Shown in pieces: positions 1-13,270 of a DNA stretch of 64,000 nt. Under the pieces are notes generated by a model. The model saw nothing but the letters and a program-made list of their open reading frames with translations. It did no database searches and was not told where the DNA came from. The position numbers and the translations under genes were made by a program. The DNA is from Phoebastria nigripes (Eukaryota; Chordata; Aves; Procellariiformes; Diomedeidae), in contig JAYKAV010003266.1 of NCBI GenBank assembly GCA_035582835.1, positions 4,716,672 through 4,780,671 of the forward strand. The letters are read 5' to 3'. Numbering within the stretch: position 1 is the first letter of the stretch; every line of letters begins with the position of its first letter.

Positions 1-3000
1 AACCTGGCTCACCTGGGCCAGGGACTGAGCCCAGCACCGCAGCACCCGGCTCTCGGCCGCTGCTGCCAACACCCCGGACGAGAACTGTCCTTTTACTCTC
101 TTGCAAGAAAAACTACCCAAAAATCATCCTGTCCCCATCTGTCTCTGGTACGCGGGGAGTCCTGGAGGCCACCGAGAAGAGGATGAGCCTGCTGAATTTC
201 CATGGCAACACCAGGGAACGGCTCCGTCCATGGAGAAACCTCCCCAAGAGCCATCCTGAGGCTTTGGGAAGAGAAAGCCCCTGCCAGGGGAGAGGCTGGT
301 GACGGGCACGGCCAGGGCTCCGCCGAGCTCCTTGCCTGCCTCCGGCATTGCTTTTTACAAGAAGAAAAAAAAAAAANCCACCCCAAACAGGTTATTTAAA
401 AGCAGAAAAAGTAGCAGCTTTTGCAACGGAGCCTGCAATAAACAAAGGAGCGTTCAAAGCCTGAACCAACCCCAAAGTCCCCCAAAAGAAACAAGGCAGC
501 CCCCCAAGGGGAATGGGACACAGTGGCCAGGGAAAGGGGGTCCTTGTTTGCTCTAAATCCCAGCTGGGGGGAAAAAAAGGTTTAAAAGACTAAAGNGGAA
601 AATACACCATCGAGTTCCTCCGGGCAGAGCGCGTCCCTTGAGAGCNGGGAGCTGAGCAGCCGGCTGCTTGGCGTAGGAGGGACGCTAGCGACCGAGCACC
701 CAGGACAGCACGTTACCATCCCTGCAGCTCTGCTGTCCCAAAGGCTGCTCGGCTCCACGCTGCTGGGCCCGGCTCTGCTCCCGAGGCCTTAATTAAACAT
801 CATTAATAGCCACATGCCACGGCCCTGTTAACCGCAGCGGTACTGGTGGGGATGAGTTTAACGCACTCGCTGGGGATTTTAATGCCCCCAGAAGTACGGT
901 TTTTGAGGCTCTGCATCACCTGCACCACGAGGAAGCTCTGCCCATCATTTCNCCCTTGGCAAAGCCCAAAAAACCTTGGAAAAACTCATGGAGGAACCGT
1001 GGCTGCCGAAACAGCACCCACGCCAGCCTGATCCACGGAGACCTGGGGAGGGGGTGTGGGTTCCTATACTGGAGCCCATGTCCCCGAGGGGTTTCGGTAG
1101 CACCGCAGCGAGGAGGAGGAGGAGGGAGAAGGGGTGCCCACGCCACCGAGCTGCCCCCACCGCCCAAACAGTTTCCCTGAGAGATGGCGCCGGCTTCCAA
1201 ACCTCTCCTTGATTTGCTCTGGATTAAAAGAAGAGCTTTAGCAGATCAGCTTTAAATCCAGCCTCACGCTGCTCCCGGCACAAAAGAGAAGCGGTAACAG
1301 CTTGCATGGCTCCAGCCCGCTGCACAGCGCCGGCTGCGGGGGGCTTTCTGGGGAGGGGACGGGGGTCTCGTCCCCAAAGCCTCCGGGATGCTCTGGGGTC
1401 ATGGTGCATCCTCCGCCCATCCCACCTCTGCCAGGCTTCGCTCCCGCAGCCGCCAGCCAGACACACGGAAGAGCAGGGCTGCGGAGCCAACCCTGGGCAC
1501 GTGGCGGGATGGATGGCCCCATCCCGTCCCCCTCCTCCCGGTTGGGACCAGAAGGACCTGATCCCTTGGGCAAGTGGCCCCAAAAACCTGAGCAATCACC
1601 CGCCAAACGGTGCTGTACTCTCAGGGCGGGGGCCTTTGTTTGACTTTCTCCCGCTCTGGCACGCAGGCGGCTGGGCTGGGTGGGGACCTGTTTGCTCTAA
1701 GAAACCGCTTTGGGCAGCTGTTTCCCTCTCCTCTCCCTTTTTTGCTTTTCCCTGGAAAAGGAGAGCTGGAGAAGCAGCCCCAGGTGCACTGAGATGCTCA
1801 TGGGAAACACTGACCCACACGGCACCCCAAAAACCTTCACGTTCCCTGCCCGAGCTAAACGGGGCTGCGCTGGTAATTGCATCAGCCCTGGCAAACACTC
1901 CCTGGCTTGCGCACGCTGCCGGCGGTGAGCGTGGCCCCGGTCCCACAGGCTTCCCACCGGAGCTCGCCTGTGGCAAAGCCACACCGACGCAGCATCGTGC
2001 TCATCCCACCGCTCCAGGCAAGAGGGGAAGTGATCAGGGAATTAGCTCTTACAGCACTTTAAACAGCAGCCACCAAGATATAAAAGCCCACCAGGCCCCC
2101 CAGGTTTTGCCTCCGTGGGCACACAGGGGCCAAGATGCAGTGCCGGGGGCTCAGCAGCCCGTGGGGAGGCTCCGAGTGAGAGCGGTGCCGTCCCTGGGAT
2201 GCCAGGCAGAGCGGGGTGCTGCCCGCAGGACACCCACCCCTGCCCCGGCACCCTCGCCCAGCCCTCCCCANGCACGGGCGCTGCCTGCAACCCCCTCACG
2301 GGCAGGCAAGGCTCTGGCACAGAGCAGCGGCGGAGCAGACCCCAAACCAGGACGGGGCCATCGAGTCCCCTGAGTGTTTCTCCGTGTCCACAACAAAGGT
2401 CCACCACTGGGGCACAGCCAGGAGGTACCTGCCATCCCCGAACCCCAAAGCGATGAGTGACCCTGCATCGCTCCCCAGGGCTACCCACAGACATGGAGAG
2501 GACACCCCGAGCCGCTGGGATGGGGGTGAGGTGCCCCTGCTCCCCGCTCTCGCCGGCACCGTGAGGATGCTGTGGCAAAGGGCTGAGCTGCCGGCGCGAG
2601 GGCTCGTTCCCCGCGGCAGCACGGAGCAGGGCGAGGAGGAAAAGGCAGCGGCCGCTGCCGAAGGGCACCGTGACAGCCCGGCCCCGAACGGCTCCAACAG
2701 CAGCTGAGAAAACAAACCCAGACATTCCCTTTGAGCAGAAAGCCCAGGGTTTTGGGTGGTGCTGGGTCACGGCTCAGCTCCACAGGGCTGCAGGGACTCA
2801 GCCCCATCCGGAGCCCAGGGAAGCAGCGGATGCTGCAGCCGAGGGGGATGTGGATGGGGACAAGGACCTCCTGTATCACCTCGAGCTCTCCTGGCAAACG
2901 CAATCCACCATCGCTCAGGGAAGAAACACCGGCACTGGTGACGGGGGAAGAGCTGAGATCAGCCCTTGGGAGCAAGGAAGAAAAAAAAAAAAAAAAGGAA

Positions 3001-5860
3001 ATCCACCCAACCACCACCCTCAAACAATGGGTCCGTTAATTAAAATTAAATCTGCGGTTAAACAGGTTGTGCCGGAGCACGGCTCGGGAAGCCCCGTGGG
3101 ACCGGCGGAGGTTGGCCCGCTGNGGGAGGAGGTGCTGCCAGCGGCACCCAGGATGTTTCCCAAATCCCCAGGCGCTTCCGAAAGGGCAGCCAGGCTCGGG
3201 AGCGGCCAGGGCGGTGGGCCAGGCTCTGGGGTCACCTCCAGCCCCCAGGCAGGGGGATGGGGACAGGGATGTGTTGTGCCATCTGGGGAAGGAACCCGAG
3301 ACNTACGGGATCCAGAGCTGTCCCAGGCTGCCCGGAACAGCCCCCCGGGCAGTGGGATTTGTCTTTAACCGATCCTTACAACTTCGCCCACCCCGTGTGC
3401 CTCAGCACAGCAAGACAGGACCCCAGGGGTGGGAGAGGATGGGGACCCCATGGACCCAGCAATCCTCTCGTTACCCAAAAGCCCATCCGGGGTTGCGATC
3501 TGGGTGGTTTTTCCCTGTTTTCTGGTCTGACTCAACACCTCTTGCCCCGGCCACCTCCCTGGGCTCNGCTCTCCACCTTGGACCCCAGGGAGGGGCCAGC
3601 CCAAGCCACGATGCACGCCCCGAGGATAACCGCACCGGGGCACGGAGAGGCGATGGAGCCTGTGGGCNCTGCCAGATGGCTGCCGGCCAGGAGGAGACAC
3701 GAGCCATTTTATGGGGCCCAGATTAAGCAAGCGAAAGGGACCTGGGGTCCCTGCACGAGCCGGAGCTGCAGCAGACACCCGGGTGCTCAGAGGCTGCTGA
3801 CAATTTGGGGTCCTGCCAGCGCGTCCCACCCACCCTGCCAGCCTCACCGCGCGGGCTGTGCCACGTCCCTTCCGGCTGCCAAACCCTGCCCGCCTGTGCC
3901 ACGCACCCCTTTTATCTCTGGGTGGAGGGAGGAGGGATTGGCCAAAATCACCCCGCAGCCAGGGCAGGGGCTTGGGACGGCGCTTGGGGGACTGGGGATG
4001 GGACAGCCCGGGGGTCTCGCTCTGGTACCCTGCTTAGTGATGGGGTTGGGGCCAGGGCAGCCCCAGGGCTCATGTTGGATGTATGCACAGGAGGGATGCA
4101 GCCCATCCTGGGGGTCCTGGACCCCCAGCTCCCCTCCAGCCTTCTCCAACACCACTAAGGCCCCCCCGGCTCCTCCTGTCGTTACCTGCACGGGTGCTGG
4201 CGCAGCAACCGGGCGTCCCCACACCCTGGGTCAGGCTGCCCTCTCCATCGGCGCAGGGAGGCAAACAGCAGCGGGGAGGGGGGGGGGACGGGCACAATCT
4301 GCCGGTGGCCTGAGCGAAGCCCCGGTGCTCGGTGTCCCCCAGGTGAGCAGCAGAGCTTGGTGTTCCCCATGCAGGGCCAGGGAGCCCCTATTTATAGCAG
4401 CACCTTCCTCCCCCGCGAGCTCCCTGCCCATGAGAAAGCCCGTATTGTGGGGGATTTGGCAGCCGAGCGGCGTTTGTGTTTCACTAACCGAGCAGAACCA
4501 TAAAAATCAAACCTAGAGCCAATGTGCCTTTAGCACTGACAAAAAAAACACCCAGCAGAAAAGCAGAGCAGCGCTGAGACAGTGCAGGTCTGGTAAAGGG
4601 GTTCAAAGCGCTTTATAGAGACACCTCTGAGGTGGCAGCTCCTCAATGGCCGCCCGGGGCCTGGAATGCTTTATAATGGGTCCCAGCTCCTTATCAGTCA
4701 TGCAGTGGCCCGAAGCACATCGTCCCCTGCCTCCCGCCGGGCACAGGGGCTCACGGGACCCTCAGTGTCCCTGTTGGTACCGGGTGGGCTCGGGAAGAGC
4801 TGGCCCCAGGAGCCCTGGCTCCCGTCCCACCCTCCTCGCCTGAGCAGGAGGGGGTTGCGAAGACACAAAGTTGGCAAATCCCATTTTATTTCGGGTGACA
4901 TCATCCCGAGAAGTGCCAGGAACCTCGTGCCGGGGGACAACCTGTCCCTCTTTAGCCCTAACGGCACCGGGAGGTGCAAGNAGCCATGGGACGGGATGCT
5001 CACGTGGGATGGCACCGTGCCCACCCCGAGTCGGTGCTGAAAGGGCTGCAGGAGCCCCAGGAGGGATAGAAGGTGGGTGCTGGTGGGTGCTGGTGGAGCA
5101 TTGGGCAGCCAGGGAGGGTCGCGGCAGCAGCGTGGGGCTTACCTCGAGGGTGTGCGGGCGGCTCAGAAACCGCATGGGTCCCAGCGTAGGGTGGGAAGAG
5201 CCATCCCCGTGGCGCTCAGCAGGGCGGCTGGGGTGGGCATGGCCCGAAGCAGGGTGCCCCAGCACCGGCAGGGAGGGCAGCCAGCAGCACCCTGCCCAGC
5301 TCACCGCCGGCCCTGCGGCAGCAGGGCNGCCAGGCTGAGCCGCATCGGCTCTCGGCAGGCACCAGCGGGATGGGGACAGGGATGAGGACGGGGCACCCTG
5401 AGCAGCTCCGAGGGCGGCGGAGGGATGAAGCCAGCCGGCAGCTGTGCCGAGGTATGCGAGGGGGAAGCCGGCAGCCGAGTGCAAGGTGCTCAGCTAATGC
5501 CTCCTTTGCCCATTATATCTAATTCCTTCCTTATTTACCTGAACAAACAAGCTGGGTGCTTACCTCAGCTGGAGGTGTTTGAATAGCCCAAGCCGGGGTT
5601 AACCCTTGAGGGGTGCATCAAGGCACCGGGCTCAGACCCGAATGGGCCCTGGGAGGGGAGTGGGGCAAATCTGGGCACCGTTAACCCCTTCCCACCCTCA
5701 TCTGGGACACTCACCCAAGAGATGGGGACGCCGCAGAGGGTGAGACCAAAAGCTCCTCCTGGTCTCTGCAGCACACAGACCTGTTGGATACAGGAGAATC
5801 CCTGGCTGGACCCTGCAGCACGACATCGCTCCCCCAGCGCAGGCTGGGCCATTTTGGAGT

Positions 5861-5931
5861 CAGGAGCATCACCAACAACACCCCAGGAGCATCCCTGACC
5901 GACACCCCAGGAGCATCCCCGACCGATACTC
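5861..5931 (+). repeat. 24-bp minisatellite, three copies
   Basis: CAGGAGCATC recurs at 5861, 5884 and 5908. The last two units share CACCCCAGGAGCATCCC and TGACCGA/CGACCGA, while the first is diverged. It is a local tandem duplication in GC-rich intergenic sequence. Confidence 0.7.
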
Positions 5932-6661
5932 ATGCAAGCGCAGCCATGTAGGGCTTGCAATGGAGGCGACAAGCTGCGAGTGAGGATGCTCAGAGCCATC
6001 GGGGACAAAAGGAGCCCTCACACCAACCAAACCGTCCCTCACACCAGGGATACGGCACCATCTCCTCCCCGGGGTTCGCGCTGCTGCTGCCTGCGGGCAG
6101 GACGGGGCGCCGGGGGCACGGCAGGAACGTGCAGCACTCCGAGCCCGGGTTGTCTTCACCGGCATAAGCAGGAAAAAGCTGTTTTGACCCAGACAGGCAC
6201 CAAGTTGGTATTTATTGTCTTTTTTTAACACGTGAAGAACGCAGGGCAGTTCAGGCGGTTCTCCCGTGCACGTAGCGCTGCTGAAACCAAACTCCCCCAT
6301 GCCCTAAAAACCCACGTCAGACAAAACCCTGGCCACAAACGCCCAGGATGCAATCCAGGTCAGACCCACGTCACCACGTCCCGGCAGCTGCGTGGCCATC
6401 ACGCCTGGGCTTTGCATCCCCAGCCCATGGAAAGTGCCGCGGCAGAGCCAGCATCCCTCGGCCGCCCTGACCCTGGGGCCGGTGTGCGGCATAGCCGATA
6501 AGCCGTCCATCGGAGCTGTTTGCCGGGAGGAAAATAAAACCCTGTAGGAAGGCGATCCCCATGTTATGTCTTCCCCGGCCCGCCCGGTGTGTTGGCAAAG
6601 GTCTTTGCTGCGCTATCGCCAGCGCCAGGAGTTTCTGCCTCCCTTTTGAAACACCTCAATG

Positions 6662-8415
6662 TTATCTTATCAGTGGGGAAAATGTTCCCCCCAGATTAGG
6701 GCTCCTGCCATCCAAGGGGAGCTTTTCTCCCCTGTTTTGGTAAACACGGCCAGGCCCGGAACACGTGGTGGTGGGTGGGGGGAGATGTGGGCTGGGGAGG
6801 ACATGGAGGGGCAAGCGGCTGCGGTGGCAAAGCCACCAGCCCCCGGCCGGGCTTTGCCATGGGGTAGGTGCATAGGATGGGGATGTGGTACAGCTGGGAG
6901 GGGGGTCCCGGCCACCCAGTGCCCTCCCAGTGCTGCCAGCTCATGGCAGCCACAGCACAGCCCCCCACACCGCTCAGAGCATCTCCTCTCTGCTTCGGGC
7001 AAGGCACCACGTGCATAACCCAGCACTGCTGCCCCGCAGCAGCAGGCCTGATCCTGCACCCCTCGACGGCCGGTCCAAAGCTCCAGCCAGCTGCAGCAGG
7101 TCGGGCTGCCAGGCTTCGGCTCCCCCTGGCTCGCTCTTGCCTGGTTTTGACCCGCGATGCCAGGTCCCGGCCAAAGCCCGCGGGAGCAGCGGGCACCACG
7201 CCGGGGCTCTGCCCAGCTCAGGGGCTGGTGCACAGCACCCAAACCCGCTCCCGTGTCCCACCCCAGCATCCCCACGTGGGAACCAGGGGCAGGAGCATCC
7301 CAGCACAGCCCTGGAGCCGAGACCGCAGCCCTCCACGCACAGATATCTTATCATAGCGTGGAAATGAAGGTGTCTCGACTGTGGAAGCTTAAGATAGAGA
7401 GTAAAGCCATGCATAGACTCTACACCCATGCACACGCGAGCTGCGCTGGGAACGGCTGCGGCCATCCCGCACCTTCCTGCAGCAGCTCCGTGCTGCTGCC
7501 CCACGGCCGGGCTGCCAGCTCGGGGAAAGTTTGCCGAGCAGGTTATGGTTTGCACTGGTTGTGCAAGCTGGATTTGCACCTCCTCGCTGTGACATCTCAC
7601 AGGTCTCCCTCATTTATTAGGTTTAATTACTACTCGTTACCAGAGCAAACATCAAACCAGTGCACCCAAAGGAGCCAGGAGCAAAGCGGAGGAGAGAGCG
7701 ATCGGGGACACTGGGTGAGAGCAGGGTGTCACCAGGCAGAGGGGATGCGCTGGCAGTGCCCGGTGCTGGGTCCCTGCTCCGGAGCATCCCGGACCCAGGT
7801 TATCCCGGTCTGTTTGGGAACCCATCGCCTGACTCACATCTGGGTCTGAAAAACCTTTCCCTGCTCTTCTTATCAGTAGCACCAGAGATTTTGATAAGCA
7901 AAAGAGATTAAAGGGAAAAACATTTGCTTTGCTGTACTCGGGGAGAGCTGGCCAGCTAGGCAGCACGACGCGGAGCTGCAAAAACAGGCAAAAGGCCCCA
8001 AAATGAGATCTCTGCTTTCCTCCCCACAGCAGGTTTGGTGGCTGCAGCCGTCCGGCGTCACCGGCCATGCCGTGCTGTCGCTGCCACCTTTCGCAATCAG
8101 CGGTTCCGCACAGCTCTGCTTGTATATGCAAACCAGGAAAAGAAGAGGTTGCAACACCTGAGGAAAAACAAAAGAGGGGAAATAAAGTCTGGCTTTTCTG
8201 CCCCATCTGCGCAGTTTTCAATGCTTTTTCCTTGTCCTCCCTGTCAACCCATCGGCTCCAATTCCCGTGCCTTTTGCCACGACTGAAACTTCAACACTTG
8301 GGAATGTGGCCGGAGGGGAGGGATGGAGAAACGATTCATGAATCAGCCTGGAAGAATCTCTCTGCCCACCTGCCTGCAGCTAATCTCTGGCTCCATCACA
8401 AGAATAATAGATAAG
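6662..8415. promoter_or_regulatory. Cluster of GATA motifs
   Basis: WGATAAG or its complement occurs at 6666-6672, 7347-7353, 7869-7875, 7892-7898 and 8409-8415. The extended high-affinity form CTTATCAGT occurs at 6666 and 7869, and also at 4690-4698. The sites sit in small AT-rich islands within GC-rich DNA, a pattern seen in enhancers. Function is inferred. Confidence 0.4.
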
Positions 8416-9084
8416 CAGCCTTATAATATATAATAAAACTATTGAAGGCACTTGATGTCACTGCAAAAACCACAGAAGCCATCGAGCCTGATTTGCCCCT
8501 GAGCGGAGCGGTGTTTCCTGGTCCCCCGCAGCAGCGGGGTTTCCTCTGCTTCAGCTCCTGCACAGCGTTTGGGGACAGCGGTGGTCCCCATGCAAAGCAA
8601 ACCCACAAGCTTGGGTCCCTCTGAGAGGCCTCATCCTGCATCCCGTGTCCGAGCCTCTGGGCTGTACAAAGGCGATGCCCAGAGAGGAGATGAATCCCCG
8701 CTCCCAAGCTGCAGGATGGGCTTTCTCAAGCTTTTCTGCAACCCAAGGAGATTGGAAACAGTTGAAATGGTTGAAATGCCTTTTACGCACCCCGGCTCAG
8801 TCCTGCTCCGCAGGTGCGAACCCACGGGAGCCACATCTGCAGCGCTCAGCACCTCAGCCCATGCCAGCCCCAGATCTGGCGGGTTTTTTTGTCCCGAGAT
8901 GCACGCCACGGCTGCAGCCCGACGAGGAGGGATGCTCCCAGGCTGCCACCGAACCGAGCGTCCTTTGGGCTTCCACCTCCCCAGCACCATCGCCCCCACC
9001 CGCAGGGGCTCCGGGGGATGCTCCCAATGCTGGACTGAGACCAAGGCAGAGACCAGCCTTCAAATTAACCAGTAACCATGGGGA

Positions 9085-9926
9085 AAGCACCAGGACATAG
9101 GGTATCCTGGAGGACAGGCTGGATCCATGGGCTGAGGCCAACTGCATGAGGTTCAACAAGGCCAAGTGCNNNNNNNNNNNNNNNNNNNNNNNNNNNNNNN
9201 NNNNNNNNNNNNNNNNNNNNNNNNNNNNNNNNNNNNNNNNNNNNNNNNNNNNNNNNNNNNNNNNNNNNNNNNNNNNNNNNNNNNNNNNNNNNNNNNNNNN
9301 NNNNNNNNNNNNNNNNNNNNNNNNNNNNNNNNNNNNNNNNNNNNNNNNNNNNNNNNNNNNNNNNNNNNNNNNNNNNNNNNNNNNNNNNNNNNNNNNNNNN
9401 NNNNNNNNNNNNNNNNNNNNNNNNNNNNNNNNNNNNNNNNNNNNNNNNNNNNNNNNNNNNNNNNNNNNNNNNNNNNNNNNNNNNNNNNNNNNNNNNNNNN
9501 NNNNNNNNNNNNNNNNNNNNNNNNNNNNNNNNNNNNNNNNNNNNNNNNNNNNNNNNNNNNNNNNNNNNNNNNNNNNNNNNNNNNNNNNNNNNNNNNNNNN
9601 NNNNNNNNNNNNNNNNNNNNNNNNNNNNNNNNNNNNNNNNNNNNNNNNNNNNNNNNNNNNNNNNNNNNNNNNNNNNNNNNNNNNNNNNNNNNNNNNNNNN
9701 NNNNNNNNNNNNNNNNNNNNNNNNNNNNNNNNNNNNNNNNNNNNNNNNNNNNNNNNNNNNNNNNNNNNNNNNNNNNNNNNNNNNNNNNNNNNNNNNNNNN
9801 NNNNNNNNNNNNNNNNNNNNNNNNNNNNNNNNNNACATGGTTTAGTGGGCATGGTGGTGTTGGGTTGACGGTTGGACTTGATGATCTTAGAGGTCTTTTC
9901 CAACCTTAATGATTCTGTGATTCTAT
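9085..9926 (+). mobile_element. CR1 LINE fragment interrupted by an assembly gap
   Basis: The left flank (about 9085-9169) contains CATGAGGTTCAACAAGGCCA, characteristic of the avian CR1 ORF2 region. The right flank (9835-9926) contains GGTTGGACTTGATGATCTTA and the terminal TGATTCTGTGATTCTAT typical of CR1 3' ends. Both are in plus orientation, and 665 Ns separate them. The simplest reading is one CR1 copy whose middle was not assembled. Confidence 0.85.
9170..9834. other. Assembly gap (665 N)
   Basis: A continuous run of N falls inside a CR1 element, probably because the interspersed repeat could not be resolved. Open frames crossing it are artefacts. Confidence 0.99.
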
Positions 9927-12900
9927 CCCTGCTGAGGGCGAGGAGGGACAGCCCGGGATCCCGGGGCTGAAGGCACCGTGCAGGAGGAAGGTCCCAGCGG
10001 GAAGCGGTGGCTGCTCACTCCCCTCCTGCCACCCGTAATCTTAATTGCTCTTCACTGGCTGTTTGCTAACAGCAATTCTTTTCCTCCCGGNCTGCACTGA
10101 GAGGGTTTATCGTGTGTTACTTCAAGCTAACGCATGTATGGAAGGTCAGAGCCTGGAATGCTCCCTGCGATCCTAGAAAGAGTCTCGATGGCAGGAGCGG
10201 AGCAGGCAGAGCACCCGGGAGCCAGCGGGTCTCANACATGTCTCACCCACTGCCTGCAAGCTCCTCTTTCCCCCAAAAATGGCAGTAGGCTTGGCAGAAG
10301 GTGGGAATACCGGCCACATTTTCCATNCCAGCTCCCGTCTGCTTTGCAGTCCCAACCCAGCGCCCACCCTCGGAGAGGTCCCCTTGCTTCTGCAGAGCTC
10401 ACCAGTCAAACTGCANGTCCTGCTCTCCGTGCAGATGCTCCAGGCAGGCTGGTTTTTGCAGACGAGTTTTGGAGATGCTCTGGCAAAAGGTGCTGGTGCA
10501 GAGCAGCATCCTCCGGTCACGGTTCCCGCAGCCAGCGTGTCTGCACAGTATCCCCCTGCCACCAAACTGGAGCAAACAGCAAGAAGCACGACGTTGGCAT
10601 CCAGCTGAGCTGCTGCTCGTGCTCCCCTGGGATCCCCCCCAAAACCCCCCTGCAAGGGGTACAAACAGCCACCACCGTGGGGAAAGGGAGCGAGGTGCCG
10701 GCTCAGGCACCCACGGGGACTGGGGGCTCTGGGTGCTCCAGGCCAAGGTCTCTGCTACCCTCGGAGGGGACCTGGGAGGGGAAAAGGGCTTTCCAGCAGA
10801 GCTGCAACCCCGAAGTTAACCAAAGGGCCAGAGAGCGCAAGAGAAATAACTCACAGGTGTGCACGGAGAAGCNGGCACGCTTTTTATTTGTGTAACAACC
10901 CTGTGCAGACCTACCAGGGAGCATCTTCAGAGCTCTCGAACCGCTAAGATCGCTCCAGAGCGGAGACCAACTGAATCCCCTTAAATTCCTCCTCACCCCA
11001 GTCAAATACACCCATTTCCCGAGCAGCCCCGGGGGCAAGCAGGGCCGCTCCTCTTTATTACCTCCCCGGGCTGCCTTTGCTGGGCTTCCCCATCTCCCAG
11101 ATGCTGCTATAAACCCTATTGACAGGGGACATGTGTATGCTCGAGGCAAACAGCCACGATTATTGCTGCTGGCACCCGCCTGCAGGGCCCACCCTGATAA
11201 AAAGAGCCGGGACTCCCGGCCGCAGCCACTGCTCCGGTGCTNGGTCCTTGCTGCACGAGGCGGCTCCCGGCGTTCTCGTGCTGCAGCGGGGAGATCCGAG
11301 CAAAAAAATAAAATAAAAAAAAAGAGCAGCAGCGGGAGAGTTAACAGCACCACGACCCAAATGGCATCACCTGCATTTCAGGGCAGGCCTTGAGGGTGCA
11401 AATGGGGGGTGTTGGAGAACCCAGCTCTATCCAGGGGTGCAGGGGTGGGTGTCTGCTCTGCACTGGTGGCACAGGAGGTCCCAGAGCCATCCCTTGGCTG
11501 AGCACGGAGGTGTCGGTGCTCGCCTGGCCCCATGCAAAGGCTCCTTTGCACCCCACAGAGGCAGGAGATACCGAGGTTTGGCTCTGGGATGCCACAGCCC
11601 CGCTTCTTCAATCCNGCCATGCCTGGGAGGGTGGTTGGGGAAGGACAAGCCGGTGGGGGATGAAGACACCAGGGTGATGCCAGCACGACCCAGCCCCTGG
11701 ACCACCAGCTCCCCACCCAAACCCACTGCCCTGCCTGCTCCCAGCACCCTTCCCAGCCCGCTGCCTTCCCCTCTGCCCACATCACCGGTTCCCCATTCCC
11801 CCCTGGGCACGGTTCTCCCACGTCAGGCTCAGCGCTGCCAGTGCAAACCCCGGGTGACGCAGGCAGGGAGGTCGCAGGGTGCCCGGCCAGGCTGGGAGCA
11901 GCGGGATCCACCGGTGTGTTTGCTGTTCCCTGCTCAAAGCCCTGCTCTTTTCTTCCTCCAGTGGCATTAAATTCCTGCTTTTGTCTCTTGGGATTAAAAG
12001 CCTGGAAATGGCTGCAGGTTGCCCGGCGGTGCCAGGAAGAGAGGGCTTAGGGTGGCGTGGGTGCACCCAGCTCGGCGGCAGGGTGAACCCTGGCAGAGGG
12101 AGGATGAGGAAAAGTCACGGCCCCTCCCCACACCATCACCGGTGATTTGGGGTGCAGAGGGGGGGAAACCCACGTGCGGGGACGGCTCCTGGTCTGCGCT
12201 CTCCATGCACTAGCCCCGTGGCTGCTGCACCGGCATGCAAACCCCAAATCCCATCCAGGATGAGAGAAACACCCCCCTCCCCCCCAAAATAACCCACACA
12301 AGCACCGTACCCCCGTTTCCTCACCATGGCCCATTCATCCCACCGGCACGGCTGGGCGATGGGGCCAGCACCCCCTCCCCGTGCCGTGGGCTCGGGGCCG
12401 TTCGGTGGTGGCAGTTCCCAGGCACACACAGGCAGCCAGGTGAGACGGGCAGGGCCCCGTGCCAGCAGACGGGATGTTGTCTTTTCACACAGCACCGGCG
12501 CGGGGCCGAGTGGCAGCNAAACCCTCAGGGCTTTGTTTCCCACACTGGTTGCCATTAAGAAATGCAAATTCATTTTTCTTCTTCTTCTGCTGTTTCTCCC
12601 CGCATGCAAAACAATCCTTGGGCATAACGGCCCCACGGAGCGGCAGCCCCGGAGAGCGTGGGAGCCGCTGGGGCAGGGAAACCCCTCCGGGGTGGGAGCA
12701 GGCAGCACGGGCAGCTCCAATGGTCTCAAAGCCAAGGAGGGCTGGGGCAGCACGCAATGCCCCGGAGACTAGGAGAGGCTCTTGGCTGTGGTTTCCCCTT
12801 CGGTCCTGCGCTATCCATCCCAGAACAGCCTGCAGAAGGTTTTGCCCTAGGGGGGAAATCCCTAAAAATAACCCTAAAAGCCACACTCAGCCCCATCTCA

Positions 12901-13250
12901 GCTCAAAGTAAGAGCTGGTGGGGCTGGATGGAGAGGGGAAGGCAGGGGGTCAGCTGGGACCAGAGCCACCCCCCTCCCGTCACTCTTGGGATCACAAAGC
13001 CTCAACCCCGCTGAGCCGGGTTTGCAGCTCCCAGGGGAGCAGAGGNGGGAGGACCCCTCCGTGCCCCCCACACGCAGAGGGCAGGGACCCCACAAGGGAC
13101 GAGGCTGCTCCACATCCCGCAGCATCGCATGGAGCCGTGGGTCCGAAGTGAAGGCACTGGGCTCCCGGTCCCCCGGTGAGGATGGGAAAACCCTGCGGGG
13201 CTGGAGGAAGGCTGGGACGAAGACAGCGCTGAGCTGCAGCAGAGCGAGCC

Positions 13251-13270
13251 GTGACTCAGCAGTGAGTCAC
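13251..13270. promoter_or_regulatory. Palindromic pair of AP-1 sites
   Basis: Arms GTGACTCA (13251-13258) and TGAGTCAC (13263-13270) are exact reverse complements around the spacer GCAG. Each contains a consensus AP-1 heptamer (TGACTCA or TGAGTCA), and TGACTCAGCA also fits a MAF-type half site. Confidence 0.6.

Larger units (their letters stand above)
1..9084. other. GC-rich intergenic sequence, no recognised gene
   Basis: Both strands carry many long stop-poor frames (for example plus 1306-2373 and minus 2042-2770), but they overlap one another in several frames and have biased Pro/Ala/Gly/Arg composition. None shows a recognisable domain. Short A runs (364-376, 2980-2996) and several AT-rich islands with GATA, forkhead or homeodomain-like motifs are present. 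In human the gene left of ILRUN is SPDEF. I looked for its ETS domain on the minus strand and did not find it. Confidence 0.6.

Noticed and set aside
1306..2373. 355-codon open frame on the plus strand
   Set aside because: It lies in GC-rich DNA where stops are rare and several overlapping frames are open on both strands. It is Pro/Ala/Gly/Arg-biased, has an ambiguous base and no recognisable domain.
2042..2770. 242-codon open frame on the minus strand
   Set aside because: Overlaps the plus-strand frames and has no domain or splice context. Checked for SPDEF-like ETS or Pointed sequence and found none.
9146..9909. Open frames across the N run
   Set aside because: They exist only because N codons are translated as X; the underlying sequence is CR1 plus gap.
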